From Epiperipatus broadwayi (Eukaryota > Onychophora > Udeonychophora > Euonychophora > Peripatidae), in assembly GCA_028023455.1 (NCBI GenBank), contig JAQFVV010006312.1, positions 1,674,001 through 1,738,000 of the forward strand: a stretch of DNA of 64,000 nucleotides, written 5' to 3'. Under the pieces are notes generated by a model. The model worked only from the letters and a program-made list of their open reading frames with translations. It ran no database searches and was not told where the DNA came from. Both the position numbers and the translations under genes were made by a program. Shown here one piece after another: positions 13,301-26,670 of the stretch (position 1 is its first letter; each line of letters starts with the position of its first letter).

Positions 13301-14785
13301 GATGCTAGTTATAAAAGAAGATTTAAAAGGATGCGTATGAATTATTTAATTTTATTGTCATTATTATTAGAACATTTTTGCTTAATTATTTCTATTTTAC
13401 CTATTTAAAAATATAAGACTAAATGTGCAATTGAATGTACTGTTAATATTTACTTGTTTTTCCAAACTAATAGGAGAAAGGAATTTTTAAAATAGATAAA
13501 ATTATATGACTTTGCTTTATTATTTGCACTCCTCACTCGCTGTGAAACTTCTCTAACTATAATATTGTCAACAAACTCATCTAGATAAATATTATTAGTG
13601 AAATAATTACATACATTCCGAATGGCTCCAAAAATGATAAAATAAATTTTTGAATATATCCTAGGAATGAAATATGAACTACTACTTTATTTGCATCATA
13701 AAATTGTACATTGCATAATTAATAAAATTCCTCATATATAATGTCAACAGCAATTTATTAGCTGATAGTTAAGAACATTGAATCTGCTATTATGAATTAA
13801 AAATAATATTGTTTTGTTTTCCTGCAGGAATGTGTTTTATGTATTTGTCAATATTTATATTTGTGTGCAAATAATTATTATTATTTAAGAGATGACCAAG
13901 GGACATCATTCATAAACTATCAATAAACTTTTGGTTTTTATAACCAAGAAAGAAAAAGAGAACTTTATTTATTATTATTTAATAGTATTTAGATAGATAG
14001 TGATAGTTTAAGAAATGTTTTATTATTTTATTTATTATATGTATTATTGTTTTCTACGAGAATGTCTCCTTAAAGGCATAATAAGAAAATATTATGCTAG
14101 GTAATTTTTTGTATTACTTTAATATGTTTTGTCGTGTGTTAGATTATAACATATGTGCATGGTAAAAGAGGGAGACATCCATGTAATGTTAATAGGGGTA
14201 ATATCTCTTCTTTAAAAGAAGCACATTATATAGGTTCTTATATTATATTTATGCATTTTCAACAGATTTAAACAATAATTATTTTCAATAATTATTTAAC
14301 CTGGAATATAAAGCTTTATTATTTGTCTAAGCCAAATTTTTGCTTTAGATTTGTGCTAATGTAAATGCACTATAAAAAAGATTATTTTGTCTTGCTTGCC
14401 AATAGAAATTATTGCCTTGTTTTCCACCCGTTATTAGTATGTTACCAAGTCCTAAATATTATATTATCAGATATGAAATATTTATTCCTTATTGCTTTTA
14501 CAATTAGTAATTGATATTTTGACAGTAGTTCTTTGCTTATTGGGATTTGAATGGTCTGTGTATTATTATGCTTGTATATGTGTGTCCATTGTTAAATTTA
14601 GCTATAGAAATGTGTCAATTGCAAATACAAATGGTATAAAATCTATCGGTTTCGGAGGAAGAGGATGGCCAATTGTTTTGGAAGGATTAGAGATTTAATT
14701 AAGTGTGAATTATTGTTCTTTATTATGCTTGAATGGAGAAGTATTTTTGTGGCTATACATAGTAAAGTTAGCATGTTTATAGTAT
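10350..14785. other. No gene recognised; one TA microsatellite
   Basis: Low-complexity A+T-rich DNA with a pure TA tract at about 11360-11379. A TATA-like stretch (12753-12760) precedes a 28-codon open frame (12787-12873) but there is no supporting evidence for a gene. No conserved exon was seen. Confidence 0.45.
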
Positions 14786-14787
14786 TT

Positions 14788-14945
14788 ATGGGATTGAGTA
14801 ATCTCTCCCCTTTTGTTATTTGAATATTTAACATGGATAGATTGCCTAGTGTATTATATGGGATTGAGTAATCTCTCCCCTTTTGTTATTTGAATATTTA
14901 ACATGGCTAGATTGCCTAGTGCAGTGTATGGGATCGAGTAATCCC
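14788..14945. repeat. 70-bp tandem repeat, about 2.3 copies
   Basis: ATGGGATTGAGTAATC begins at 14788 and 14858, and a diverged copy at 14928, giving a constant 70-base period. The first two units are nearly identical (CATGGATAG versus CATGGCTAG); the third decays after about 20 bases. Confidence 0.85.
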
Positions 14946-16061
14946 TTTTTTTCTGTGTATTGAAGTATTTTTGATAGGAGTAGATTGAATCTTCCAGTTT
15001 GATATTTGATATTATGAATTAAAGTATATGAAGTTAAGTATATTATCTCCCTGATCATTTGGTGATGAGATTTATTCCCACCAGTTTATTTAGTGTCAGA
15101 AGTAGACTTGGGAGTTGTTGTGTCATTATTTATCTGATTTGAATTGTAAAAATCTTTTATCCCCATGTGTTTATTGAATGATTTCCAGCTTATACTATAG
15201 CCAAATGCCAGATAATTTATGGATAAAAAGAAGACTAAAGGAAGAAATGATTTTTTTACAGACAACTGTAGTAAAGTTAGTGATTAAAGCTTGATTGTCC
15301 ATTGCCTTCATCCGTATTATGATTATATTACAACCTTATAAGCAAACCGATTATGCTTAGCTTATATTATTATTTTCATAATATTAAATAATAGTTATTG
15401 AGAGATAGAAATTTTAGATTAAGCTATGCAATAAAATAGATTCCCTGAGATATTCAATTATTAATTTAGATCAAATAATAAATTCAGTTAATTAGATTAG
15501 ATTAGTGTATAATTAAAAATTTAGTAAGGATAGGTTTAGTTTAAGTTCAGATCCAACTTGTTATACATTATAGTTTCTAAATATTATATTTTAGTTATTA
15601 GTTTAATTTTCTAATATGGTAGAGGTTGTTCAATGCATGTGGATGATGGGAGGAGGTGCAGTATAGATTATTATTAGTTAATTTTAGATGGTAGAATTTT
15701 ACCAATATAAATCTTATTTATTTTAGAATTTAATAGATGTTTTATTTCCTATTAATTATAATATTTTCTCCTACATCTAATGTACATTGTACACCTCATA
15801 GAACTCTGTATCCCTCAACTAAGCTAGGCTAAGGTGAAACTGTAATTAAGAGCCTCATAAATAAATTTAGGATAAAGTTAGTTTGATAATTTATTCTATG
15901 ATCCATAGAATTGGCGCCCTGGGTATTTGTTAGTGATAGTGATCGGTGGTGAGGGGTTACAATACATATGAAATAAAACAATAAATTATGAGATTGGAGA
16001 AATGGTTTGTTAAAAGAAATATAAGCTATATGTTGGCAGATAATTATATTTTGTATTAAAC

Positions 16062-18700
16062 CAAGAGTTCCCAAACTTTTTTGAGCCACAAACCCTTTTA
16101 CCAAAAACTTTTTAAGCAGTCAACCCCTAGTCATTTACTTTACTTACTAAAATTAATAAATTTGTACAGTACTCAATATTAAATATTTCACTAGATATCA
16201 AACTTTTCATTTTAATCACTTATAATTAATGATTGAAAAAGATAAAAGAACTACAGAGTATGGCATTATCTTCTGCAACATTTAATATTGAAACCTGTAC
16301 TAATGAAATAAATATGTAAATTCAGAATAAGTAGAAATACTGAAATCACTTTATTAAATATAAAAATGAAGTGAAAAAAATCATATTCAGACAGAATTAA
16401 ACATCAACAAAATTACTACAACTAAAGATTTTAATCAGAATTATAAAAATAAGAATTCCAAATAAATTAGCTTGGAAAACTGAATTTAATGAGATGGCTG
16501 CACCTGGTGATCTGCCAACAATTTATCTATATCTCATTTTGAATTAGTGAGTTGCATTCTCAAACCTCCACATTCAGTGATATGCAATCGATGTCTGTTC
16601 TGAGACAGGTTTAAAACTACACTGAAGCCTCTCTCTATGAGATACAATGATGGAAATGCCAGCAAATATTTTGGACAACAGTCCATAAAACTGGGTACAG
16701 AAGTGGAATATCTTGTTAAAGCCAGAACTTTTGATAACCCTGTTTGAATTCTACCTTGAGATCATCATTCATGCTGATGGTTATCAGCTCATCTTGCAAA
16801 ATTATATTTGGTTCTGCACTAATAGGGTATGGATTTATTATCCAGTCTGGTACTTCCAGTGATAGAATATCTTTGAACATAGTTTTGAAATCTAAGTGAA
16901 AGGCCAAGTGGTTTGATGTACAGCAAGATGTTTTTTTCTTGGATTATGCCTATCTTAAATAAATTAGGGAATTGGGAAAACTCAGATCTTGCAATATTTT
17001 GATTAAAAAACTTTAATTTGGCAACAAAAGCTGATATGACCAATTTTACTTTGATGAGATTCAAATTGTCTCCTTGCAGTTGTATATTAACATTATTAAA
17101 TTTGCTAAATAAGTCAATTAAATAAGCAATATCTGTACTCTTACGTAAATTTTCTTTCAAACTGGAATTCTCATCTTCCAAAAACTCTAAAACAGATAGA
17201 AAAAGTGAAAATTTTTTTTGCCAAACTTAAACCTTTTGAAAGCCAGCAGACTTCAGTATGGAGAACCAATCAATCTTCAGCACTTTCCTTGCATAATCAA
17301 GCAAACAGTCTAGTGTTCAAATCATTACTTCAAATTTTATTCACAGTTGTCATAACAAACTGAAATGATTGATGCAATTTGTCACTAAGAATCTTGGCTA
17401 CTAAATGTTGTCTTATGGATTATGCAATGAACTGCAAGCATTTCATGTATATGTTGTTTCAGGTAACTTATGAAACTGCAATAATGATCAACTATAGCTG
17501 GTGTTCCATCTGTCACAACAGATATTATATTTATCAACAGACTCACTTTTTAAATAAAGATAGCTCCATTAAATTAAAAATCAATTTGTGTCTGGTGTGA
17601 GTTTCTAAAGTTCTAGCAAAAAAGCAGATCTTCATGCACTTTCTGATTTTGAATAAAGCGAACATCCTCCAGCCACAAAGTAAATTACCGGTTAATGTTG
17701 ACTCATCCAATAGAAGAAAAAAAAGTTTTTTCAAATGATTATACAAACAGTTTTCCACATTATGACTCATTTTATCGATACATCTTTGAACTGTGTTATT
17801 GCATAAAGGAATCCTTTTTATAACATTTTGTGTAGGTAATACCTCCACGATGGCTGGTAGAATCAGTTTCTCCCCTATGGTAAGTGATTGAAAGAATGAT
17901 AAATCTTTTTCTTTTTTGTCAGGATGAATTCTGTTTAAGTGATCTGCTAGTTTTTATGGTTTCATAGTGTCATTGCTAAAGATTTTTTCACATATGAGGC
18001 ACATTAGTAAATGTTTGTTTGACAGTGACAGGACAAATCCAAAGTTCATATTGTTCAAGCTGTCCTGTCTGCATTTCTTTTTTGGTTCAATCTTGTTATT
18101 ATCATAAGAAATAAAAACTTTTATTAAGAAACAATTTTGACAGCCCCTATAATAAAAAAACATTAAAGTGTGCACTTACTTGAAGCAGAAGATTTTTGTT
18201 CAAACTCGAATAAATAAACTGCATCCTCTGATTTTCTTTTTCATAATACTGCTCCTCAATAAATAATTGTATTCAAAGTTCAAATCACAAATAAGTACAT
18301 ATCACATTAAATGAACCAATTTATAGCATGACCATACAAGAATGATAGATTCTGCTAATATCATCTTGTCCCACTGGGGGCAAGTGTGAACATGCAATGG
18401 TTTTTTATGTTTGCACTTGCTTTGTTACATTCAATAAAACAATGCACAGACATGTTTGTGCTACATGTATTTTTATGCATTCTTACATGTGATTCTTTTA
18501 ATGACACATTTTATCTTTTTATTTGCAAATTTGGTATGTAATGTGTTTTTATCAAAATAGTATTGAAATCATAGATATTTTGAAGTAACAAACAAATAGC
18601 AGTAGCAAGAGGATCTATTTTTGCTGTCATCGACCCCCATATTTTTTTATTGAAGCTATCGATCCTAGGGGAACAATATCAACCACTTTGGGAACTCTTA
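16062..18700 (-). mobile_element. Full-length decayed hAT DNA transposon
   Basis: The element starts CAAGAGTTCCCAAACTTT and ends with the reverse complement of TAAGAGTTCCCAAAGTGG, giving imperfect terminal inverted repeats of about 14-17 bases. It is flanked by a perfect 8-bp target duplication, TATTAAAC, at 16054-16061 and 18701-18708. Both the 8-bp duplication and the ends with a TTCCCAAA core are typical of hAT elements. At 2,639 bases it is long enough for a whole autonomous element. The interior carries a broken ZBED5/FAM200-like transposase on the minus strand. Confidence 0.9.
16700..18245 (-). pseudogene. hAT transposase relic, ZBED5/FAM200-like
   Basis: Reading right to left, minus-strand fragments follow the order of ZBED5/FAM200-type transposases. 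A BED-like zinc-finger segment lies at 18075-17950 (MCLICEKIFSNDTMKP with the C-x-x-C pair). A segment at 17848-17543 contains NVIKRIPLCNNTVQRCIDKM and LDESTLTGN, the family's characteristic 'LDES' region. A helical segment at 17181-16819 (FLEDENSSLKENLRKSTDIA, VNIQLQGDN) matches the 'LQG' region before the C-terminal dimerisation domain. The frames are separated by stops and shifts, and the C-terminal hATC part is weak. The element is dead but complete enough to place its clade. It could have supplied small non-autonomous copies, but the two hAT MITEs in this window have different termini. Confidence 0.8.
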
Positions 18701-18709
18701 TATTAAACA

Positions 18710-21200
18710 CTTGTTACAATGTGTTAGCCTCTTTGAATATAATATTTTTATGGTCTGGATTCATCAGGAGTAACTTATGTTATTCATGATCTAGCAGGTA
18801 TTGCAAGTATGGACTGTGTAGTGGGTATCATTATTCTGTTAAATAGAATATTGTTAAAAAATGTATGCGCTGGTCTATTTCCTGCTGTTTAAAGTCAGGT
18901 GGCATCCATATAAATTATATATTTATAAAAAAAAATATAAATCATTGAAATATACTTAGTCTGAGCATATCATTGTACAATGTATATATGATTTTATTAT
19001 TTATATTTATATCATACATATATATATATATTGTAATGGTATACATATGCCGTTACATTATTTTAAAATTGAAATAAAAGGGGAAAGAGATCGGTAAATA
19101 AAATTGATATATTAAAAAAAGAAAAGAAAATTAATAAAGTTATTTAAACTAATATATATAATTGCACAGATTGAAAATTATTAAATAATTACTTAAAAAT
19201 AATTCAAAGTAAACACCTAAAGATAAAGATTAGTATTTTTGTTTAAAAATAATGTAAAAGAAAATACAAAAACTGTTAATTAGCTTCTATTCAAGAAAAA
19301 AAATTATGTCTAAATCTTAGAATGGAAATGATTGTTCTTTTAAAATATAAAAAAAATATAAAGCAAATAAGCCCTTGGGGCACTTAAATGATAGAAAAGT
19401 CAGATAAGAGAAAAATAAAAGATTATGGTGTTTCCCGCTCTGGAGCAGACTAACCAATACAGTTACCAACAAGCACATGGGCCAGAAAGGAAAACATGAC
19501 CAATAAGATCGGAGCAACATCAGGAGTGATCAATCCAAAGAATCAGTGATAAGGGAGGTGAGATACTATAAAAAGGAAATAATTGAATTTAAAGTAGTAA
19601 TTGACTTGATTGAATGGTGATGACCAGTTAAAACATCTTGCAGCTGTATTGCAGACTCTATGCCGACCGAGGTGGCCTCCCAATGACAGTTCCTGACAAA
19701 ATGATAAGTATTGACTTTATTTCCAAGAAGGACAATCTATCACTAGGATGAACTTCCATAAATCTTCTGAATCTGTGGGATTCATAAAGACTTATCATGG
19801 GAAGTATAAACTGATATTCAATGTAAAGTTTTAAATATTTTAAACAAACTTTCAATTATTAACCTAATAGTAACTTTTAAATGAACTCTTATCTGACTAT
19901 CAAAAGAACTCTAAATCCATTATTAATATTTTTTTATTATGTATATTGTTTGCATTAATCATTTAGATTTTTTTTAATTTGTTAATTAAATTATTAAATT
20001 TAAAGTTGAGTGTAGATGGCTGCATAGAGTCATTAAGATTGGGTTAGGTCATGTGGGGTTAATTACTGTTTCATGGTTGAATCGAGACTGGTGGAGGGAT
20101 GTATGACATTTATATCAATGCAATATGAAGTGTATTAGCTTACAGGGCACTGATCCGAATGAATGCATGGCTGAAAGGTATAGCCTTCATTTTGCAATGG
20201 ATATGGATGTACTTCCCACACCATTGATCTTTTTTTCACTCTATGGATAGGGACTATAAGATGGCGAGGACCGCTCTTCCCCCATATGAAGCATTTCTTT
20301 TTCAGTGTTGTATATATATATGATTCCTTCACCAGACAGATGCACATTTCTGTACTGGACAAGGATCCTTTCTTTTAAATAATATCATACTGCAGATGTG
20401 CATTCCTGTCAGCATGGTTTTATATTAATGTTTTCATGTTGCATTGATTACATCTGTATATCAGGAAGCTAGTGTTGGTTTAGCTGTGAATTTTAACCTG
20501 AGGTTAAATGTTTTGAAAGTACTTAAGTGCGCATTCTATGTAGTTTATTTATGCTTAATATTATAAAATATTAAAATGTAAAGGAAATTTCCATCAGCAA
20601 ATTATCCCCCAAAAAATATCGGAATTTAAATTTAAAATAATGTTAATCATCAAATCTTTAATTTTGTTTTATATATGTGCATAATAAATGTGTGTTATTA
20701 ATACTGACAGTGACTTATTATTTTATCTTTATCAATCTAAAAAAATATATTTATAATTGAATATAAATAAAATAAGTTATATTAAATCTCAGCTCCTCCT
20801 TGACCTAGTGCCAAGGGCTAACAATCTACAAAAGTTAGATCTTACCAATACATAACTGCCTACTATATAAATTTTCCAGGTTCAAATGGCCTGGTGGTGC
20901 CCTGTATGACAGATAAAGTAAGAGTTCATTTACCCCAAATGTTATATATAATCATTAGAAACCAATCAACACTTAGACAATCCCAATATAGATAACAATC
21001 AAGAATTTCAAACTGTTACCAAGATAAAACGCCTTTTAGCAATAGAGGTGGAATATATATATATATCATGATCTGAAAGTGGAATTATAGTTAGAGATAG
21101 TGAATACTAACTACTCTGACGTTTATGTAAACAAAACATACGCTTGATGGGCGTTTTTGGTAGAACGCCATCTGTGGACATATATATATATATATCATTC
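18710..21200. other. No gene recognised; short tracts of higher G+C
   Basis: Mostly A+T-rich. A stretch at 19400-20380 is visibly richer in G+C, with AAGATGGCG (a YY1-like site) at about 20259. It could be a promoter or an old element fragment; no splice-flanked coding exon was found. TA microsatellites occur at 21057-21068 and 21180-21195. Confidence 0.35.
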
Positions 21201-21232
21201 ACTTTAAAATAATGAAATACCAATATTTTTTT

Positions 21233-21815
21233 TTATTTTTTCCTCATAAAAATATCTAAATATTTTAATCCTTCCTCTCCATTTTCTATAGTAAATTTAA
21301 TACCATATCTATTATTATTCATTTCATTAAATGCATTATTTATACTTCTACTATTACCTATTATAAGTATATCATCAACATATCTATGATATTGTATAAT
21401 TTCTTTCATTTTTATATATTTATCAATTACATTTTCCTCAATATAATCAATCATAATAGATGATAAAATACCACTAATGGAACATCCCATAACCCATCCT
21501 TTAGTTACTTTCCAAAATTCATTTTTATATTTAAAATATAAAGTTTCACTTATTAACAATAAAGCTTCATTAATAATAAATATCCATTCCTTTGATATAC
21601 CACCATAATTCTTTATTCTTTCCATAACTACTTTTATACTTTCTTCTCTAGGTATACTTTGATACATCTTTTCAATATCGAAAGATACAATATTTCCATT
21701 CCTATTTAATTTCACATTCTGTAGTTTATTAATAATTTCCTCCGAGCTTTTAATGCAATATTTTCCAAAACCTATACTATTAATAATTTTTTTATATACT
21801 ATATCACATAAACCT
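21233..21815 (-). pseudogene. Penelope-like element reverse transcriptase fragment
   Basis: The minus strand has an intact frame from about 21815 down to the stop near 21233. It contains the reverse transcriptase motifs in order: IVSFDIEKMYQSIP (motif A, first catalytic Asp), KGWVMGCSISGILSS (motif B, M-G-x-x-(L/I)-S) and HRYVDDILIIG (motif C, the YVDD catalytic pair). These are followed by IKFTIENGEEGLKYLDIFM, the F-T-x-E-x-x-x-x-x-x-x-Y-L-D block typical of Penelope-like elements. Upstream, IGFGKYCIKSSEEIINKLQ is in the same frame. The fingers' start, the linker and the GIY-YIG endonuclease are missing, so the copy is truncated. Unusually for this window, the remaining frame has no stops, so the insertion may be fairly young. 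TA tracts flank it on the downstream side. Confidence 0.85.
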
Positions 21816-22099
21816 TTTATTGTAACTATTTAAATCAGTTTTGCTATTTATATTTTGGGCATTTCTCATCTTTGGCTCCAGTACCTGTGAATCATTTAAA
21901 TATATTTGCTTTCTAATTTCATTGTACTATATTGCAAATCTCTCTGCACTTGATTATAATGGATTATGTCCTTATGTAATTACATTTCTATTCTGTAATA
22001 ACATGCACAGCAATTCTGATTTCAGTTTTTTTTTTTATGTTTTTAGTTTATGTGGTTTAGTGTAATAGTAGATTAAAGAACTTGAGATTTGAAGTTTTG

Positions 22100-24450
22100 C
22101 ATTAAAGAATTATCTCTATTAAGGAATGGTCTCAGACCCAAGATTTCTGGAAGAGAACATTAAATAAAGGTCTTGACTATCTACCTTTTGAAACATGTTC
22201 ATAGTATTAAATATGATTAAAAAATAATGATGAAGTCACATCATTAATATTACATTAATCTGTTGGTGGTGAAAAATGCTAGAATTAGATCTTTATATGA
22301 TGGTCTCTGGTGACAGTTCCTGAAACAAAAATGCAAATCAACTATAATCTCTATGTATTTTAATTACTGGAGTTTTTCATTTTAATCCTTAAATATTTTT
22401 TTATAAAATTGTACAAAGTTTTGGAAAGATGAAATTATTCTGTTATATACCATTGTCAATGTTAGTCTTTTAAATATCACTATGGTATTTAATCACTGCT
22501 ATTGTAGTTTAATAAATAGACTTCAGAATTTGACAATATTCTGGATCTATTCTTAGATTTCTAAAACTTTATTCACTGCCTAAATGCTTAAAAAATCAAA
22601 TAGCTTTTCATAATCTACAAATCCAAAGCAACATAACTATTCATACACATTAATATTTTTTCTTAATTTGTATGCAATGGTACTGTGTTAAAATCAGTTT
22701 TAAATCCAGTTTATATCCTTCTGTTTAGTTTGAATCTAGAGTTTTTCTAAATGAATTGTAATGATCTTAATAAATAACTTATATAGAACTGATGGAAGAC
22801 TGATTCTTTTCATTTTTCTTAAACATTATTATTATAACTATATTTTTCTGATGACCTAATCTATTTTTATTACTTTAGAGATTCAATGTATAGTTTCCAC
22901 TAATTTCCTGTAGCACTTTTTTAAAAATATAGTAGTTGTATTGTTTATTGGATTTTTTTTTTGTCATTGATTTAATTATATATTTAAAATCTTAAAATAT
23001 GTTGTAATTATAGACACTATGTTTTTTTATTACTATATATATATATAGTTCTTTATAGAATTTTTTCCTACAGTTTATGATTTTGACAATACTAATGATG
23101 TCATTGGCAACAACTTCTTGTCCAAAATGAAAATATTTTATACTTTTGAAATTTGTTTTCTTTGCTATTGTTTTTATTGGCACCTCACAATTACATTTCT
23201 TTATATTATCATTAAGTTGTTTCTATATCATTATATGGAGTTCAAAATATTCAATACTTTTAAATGAATCATTTTTAAAAAATCATATTTATTCTTGTCT
23301 TTCTATATTGTTTTTTTTTTTTTTTACAATTGAAAATTTATTGGCGAATTGCTGTTTTTTTGTACCAATTATCTGTGAATCAGTTCTTAGTCGGTATTAG
23401 TTATTTTATTGTTCTAATTAAAATCTGAGCCATTTTCAAAATTTGTTAATATTTTTAAATGACCTGCAAATTACAATTTAAATTTACTGCTATATCTCTA
23501 AAAATGTTAATTATTAATATTGTTTTTTTTTAAGTTGTTTTTGTCTTTCCACCTTTGCATTTTCATGCAGCTTATATTTCTCTAATTGATTATCACTTTC
23601 TGTACATTATTGTAATATATATATATATTCTTTTAGTTAAAAGAAAATTTAATTCACTATACATTCATTTAAGATTTTGTCTCTTAGACTGCTTTGGGCA
23701 TAAGCTTGATATATCTCCATTTGATATTTTCTATTAAGTTTTAAGAATTAATCTTACCACTTTATATGATAGGCAATCATATTCCAAAATATTACTTTCC
23801 TATATTTCATTTATAAATTTTACTCCATTCATATCTTGATTTTATAATAAAATGTGTCAACTTTTCAAATCAATTGCATTTTCATCTTATTTCCCTAACT
23901 TGATAAAGTTTAATATAGTTCCATTTAATATTAGACAATTTGTTCAGTATTCCTTTACAGTTTCAAATTTAGAAGTGGAAGTTTTTAAACTCATCATACT
24001 GATTACAAAATAAAAACAGCACATTCATGTTTCTTTACCACGGAATGCTCTGGTAATAACAACTACAACGATGAATCTATATGGAATGAACATTCACCAT
24101 TTTCCCTGCTCAACTCTTTCAAAGCCTTTGTTAAATATATAGAATAAAAGTATAGCAATAAAAATTATTAACAAAATTTAAAAAATATATTTACTTTCCT
24201 TGCTATTTTCATAAATTAAGTCCCACCCAATATTCTGTTTTACTTCTATATATATTTAAACTCTTTTTACTCTCCATACTAGTTCTTCATCTCTTCAAAT
24301 CCCTATTTTTTATTAATGCATCTATTCTTCTATCCAATTCCTTGCAACTATAACACTCAACAATTCTCCTAACACAATCATCCCATTAAGTATGCTGACA
24401 CAACTCTGGAATTCAAGATTCATAAAGATGATTCAACTCTTTCTGAGCAA
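22100..24450 (-). pseudogene. RTE-like LINE relic, copy 1
   Basis: Minus-strand frames, heavily broken, carry reverse transcriptase remnants. Around 22610-22560 reads CFGFVDYEKLFDFL, matching the family's (C/F)-x-x-D-Y-(E/S)-K-A-F-D motif A block, followed by 'NRSRILSNSEVYLL', the decayed I-x-x-L-x-x-(I/L)-Y segment. The region 23150-24100 resembles the corresponding part of a second copy at 29500-30870 (for example TGGC(C/G)AATTGCT near 23345 and 29570, and GTAATAACAA(C/T)T near 24053 and 30800), so both are one family. Every frame is interrupted; there is no function. Ends are approximate. Confidence 0.6.
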
Positions 24451-24910
24451 TAAATCATTGCATTATTTATTTTTCTTTAAACATTTTTTGATATGTTGAA
24501 AGTAATATGGAATTAAAAAAAAAATCCTATTAGATAAGTGAATGACAGGTTTCCATAACAATAGTGATATTTTAAAGAGACAAAATTAATTTCCAATCAT
24601 TTTCTGGGAATGGTACAATAATTCAATGCCACTACTTAACAATACATTCATCCTGAATATTCAAGTAGATTTGGATAGAAACATCAAGCTCAATGAAGTT
24701 TTAACCTTTTAATAAAATTGAGGGTCTTGATAGGATGCTTGGAGGTCTAAAAACCTTGTAGTGATACATTAACTTCAAAAATTGAAATTTTTTTAAAAAA
24801 TAGATAAATCTACAAAATTGGGCCATTTTGTTTGTAAGAATGATTTTTTTGTTCCAATTTATAAAGATAAAAAAGAGTAGAAAATATTGCAGTAGTTAAT
24901 ATGAATATCA

Positions 24911-25090
24911 TATATATATATTGCTTATAATACTTCTTTCATATACATTTCAATGCAAACAAATTTTCTTTAAAAACTTCTTTATTTTACTAACAGTTTC
25001 GACTGTCCAGCAGTCTTCATCAGAGCTTTATCAGACCTCCTTTGCATTGAAGTGTATATGAAAGAAGTATTATAACCAATATATATATAT
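24911..25090 (-). mobile_element. Foldback element with hammerhead-like core
   Basis: Two arms, 24925-24959 and 25041-25075, are reverse complements with one mismatch (35 bases). Pairing extends into flanking TA tracts, so the whole 180-base unit is almost palindromic. Its centre, on the minus strand, reads CTGATGA, then a GACTG/CAGTC hairpin, then GAAAC. This is the layout of a hammerhead ribozyme. It looks like a MITE-sized, non-autonomous unit, perhaps derived from a Penelope-like element, since that group is known to carry hammerheads. Confidence 0.75.
24988..25023 (-). ncRNA. Hammerhead-like motif in foldback element
   Basis: On the minus strand CTGATGA (25023-25017) is followed by a five-pair helix II (GACTG/CAGTC, loop CTGGA), GAAA (25000-24997) and a short helix III (ACT/AGT). 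The cleavage-type triplet GTA ends at 24988. There is one extra A between CTGATGA and helix II, and the bases next to the core do not form a clean helix I, although the long arms further out pair. Self-cleavage is therefore uncertain. Confidence 0.4.
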
Positions 25091-26630
25091 GAAGATATGC
25101 AAAGAAAGTGAAAGAAAAGAATAAGAGAATATGGAATATCATTAGTATTTACTACAGCAAAATTACTCTCAAAGATTTTATTAGTAGTCAATTAATTGAA
25201 TGACTTGTTGTTTTGGAAGTCATAACATGATCATACACTGAAAATGACAGTTAACTTGTGATATATTGACTTTTAGTTTTTAAATCTATTATTATATTAC
25301 TATGCTAAACTATGCAAGTTGTAGATTTTAGGGAATATATTGCTATACTTGCAGTTGTAAAGGGGTGATTGCCAAAGACTCATTGTTATCTTAAAATATG
25401 ATTTAGATATTCCTTTTTTATTGATTAGATCAAGCATTTAATTCTGTTAGTTATTTGAAATGGTTTGTAGTAATGATTGTGATTCACCATATTTAACATT
25501 ATTGTATGAGATTATACTTTGGATAGTAAATCTTAGGTATTTGAAATGAAAAATGTTATTGAACATGCACAGGTACTATATCTATAATTATTTTACATTT
25601 TAGGTCATTTGAAACTGTTTATAGACCATTATGTCCATGCATTATAAATAATATTTATGATTTAATTTGAGTAGAATAGATTAAATTAAAAATGAGAACT
25701 TCATTTTTTTGGCTCTTAAGTTTTTAGTATGATAATGATTTTTTTTCTCTCCATTCCAGATGATGACTTTCAAAATGTTCTTTAATATTTTGAAATTCAC
25801 TTCAAAAAGAATTAGATTGAATAATAAATATTAAATATTAGATTGAATAATTAATATTCAATTTGATGAATAATGTCTCCACTGTTTCTATATGACTGAT
25901 TGTACTAATTGTTTAAGGGTCTTTGCCCTGCATTGGGGTATTTAAAGGTTGTTTTATCTTGCATACTTTACAAGTTGCTATCAATTAATACAAAATTTTA
26001 GAGGAATGCAACAGATTTTTTTTTTTAGTAGAATACAAATAGAAGTTGGGTATCAACTTTGCTGCTATTTAAAAAAAGATTAACAACTTTCTTCAGATCC
26101 CAGTGTGATGATAATTAATTTGTGATAATCATGTTCAACTGTGTGAATAATGATGTATAGTTACACACAAAGAAATGATTTTGTCATATGTTGCCAAATA
26201 AAATATTGTAATTTTGTGTTTTTTTGACATATGGTAGTTGTAGTTCAGGTCAAGTGATGTTTAAGCATCAAAGTAACTGTCTGCAATCAACAATTTAATC
26301 ATTGGCAAATTAAGATTTTTGATGTTACTTTTCATTGCTGGGAAAGGTCTTTAGTTTTGATCCCCCCTATGTAGATCACTATTATTATTAAAAATGCATG
26401 AACTATAGTATAGACATTTAAAAAATTAGTTAATATACACAAATGCATGTTTACATTGAAATATAATGGGAATTTGCCCATGTAATAATTTAGATAAAAT
26501 TTTAGTACAACTGTGACCAGGCTGCAAAATAATTAAAACAGGTAATGGAAGTTGAAACTGAAATTATGTAAGTATTTGTCTGAGAAAATTTCCATGTTCA
26601 CGTAAATCTATAAAAATCTACAAATTAATA
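25091..26630. other. No gene recognised
   Basis: A+T-rich sequence upstream of the desaturase exons. I looked for the exon with the first histidine box (H-R-L-W-x-H-R) here and saw no candidate. Confidence 0.4.
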
Positions 26631-26657
26631 CACACACACACACACACATATATATAT
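26631..26657. repeat. CA/TA microsatellite
   Basis: About nine CA units run straight into TATATATATA, immediately before the SINE-like copy. Confidence 0.9.
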
Positions 26658-26670
26658 AAATTTTGGTTAA

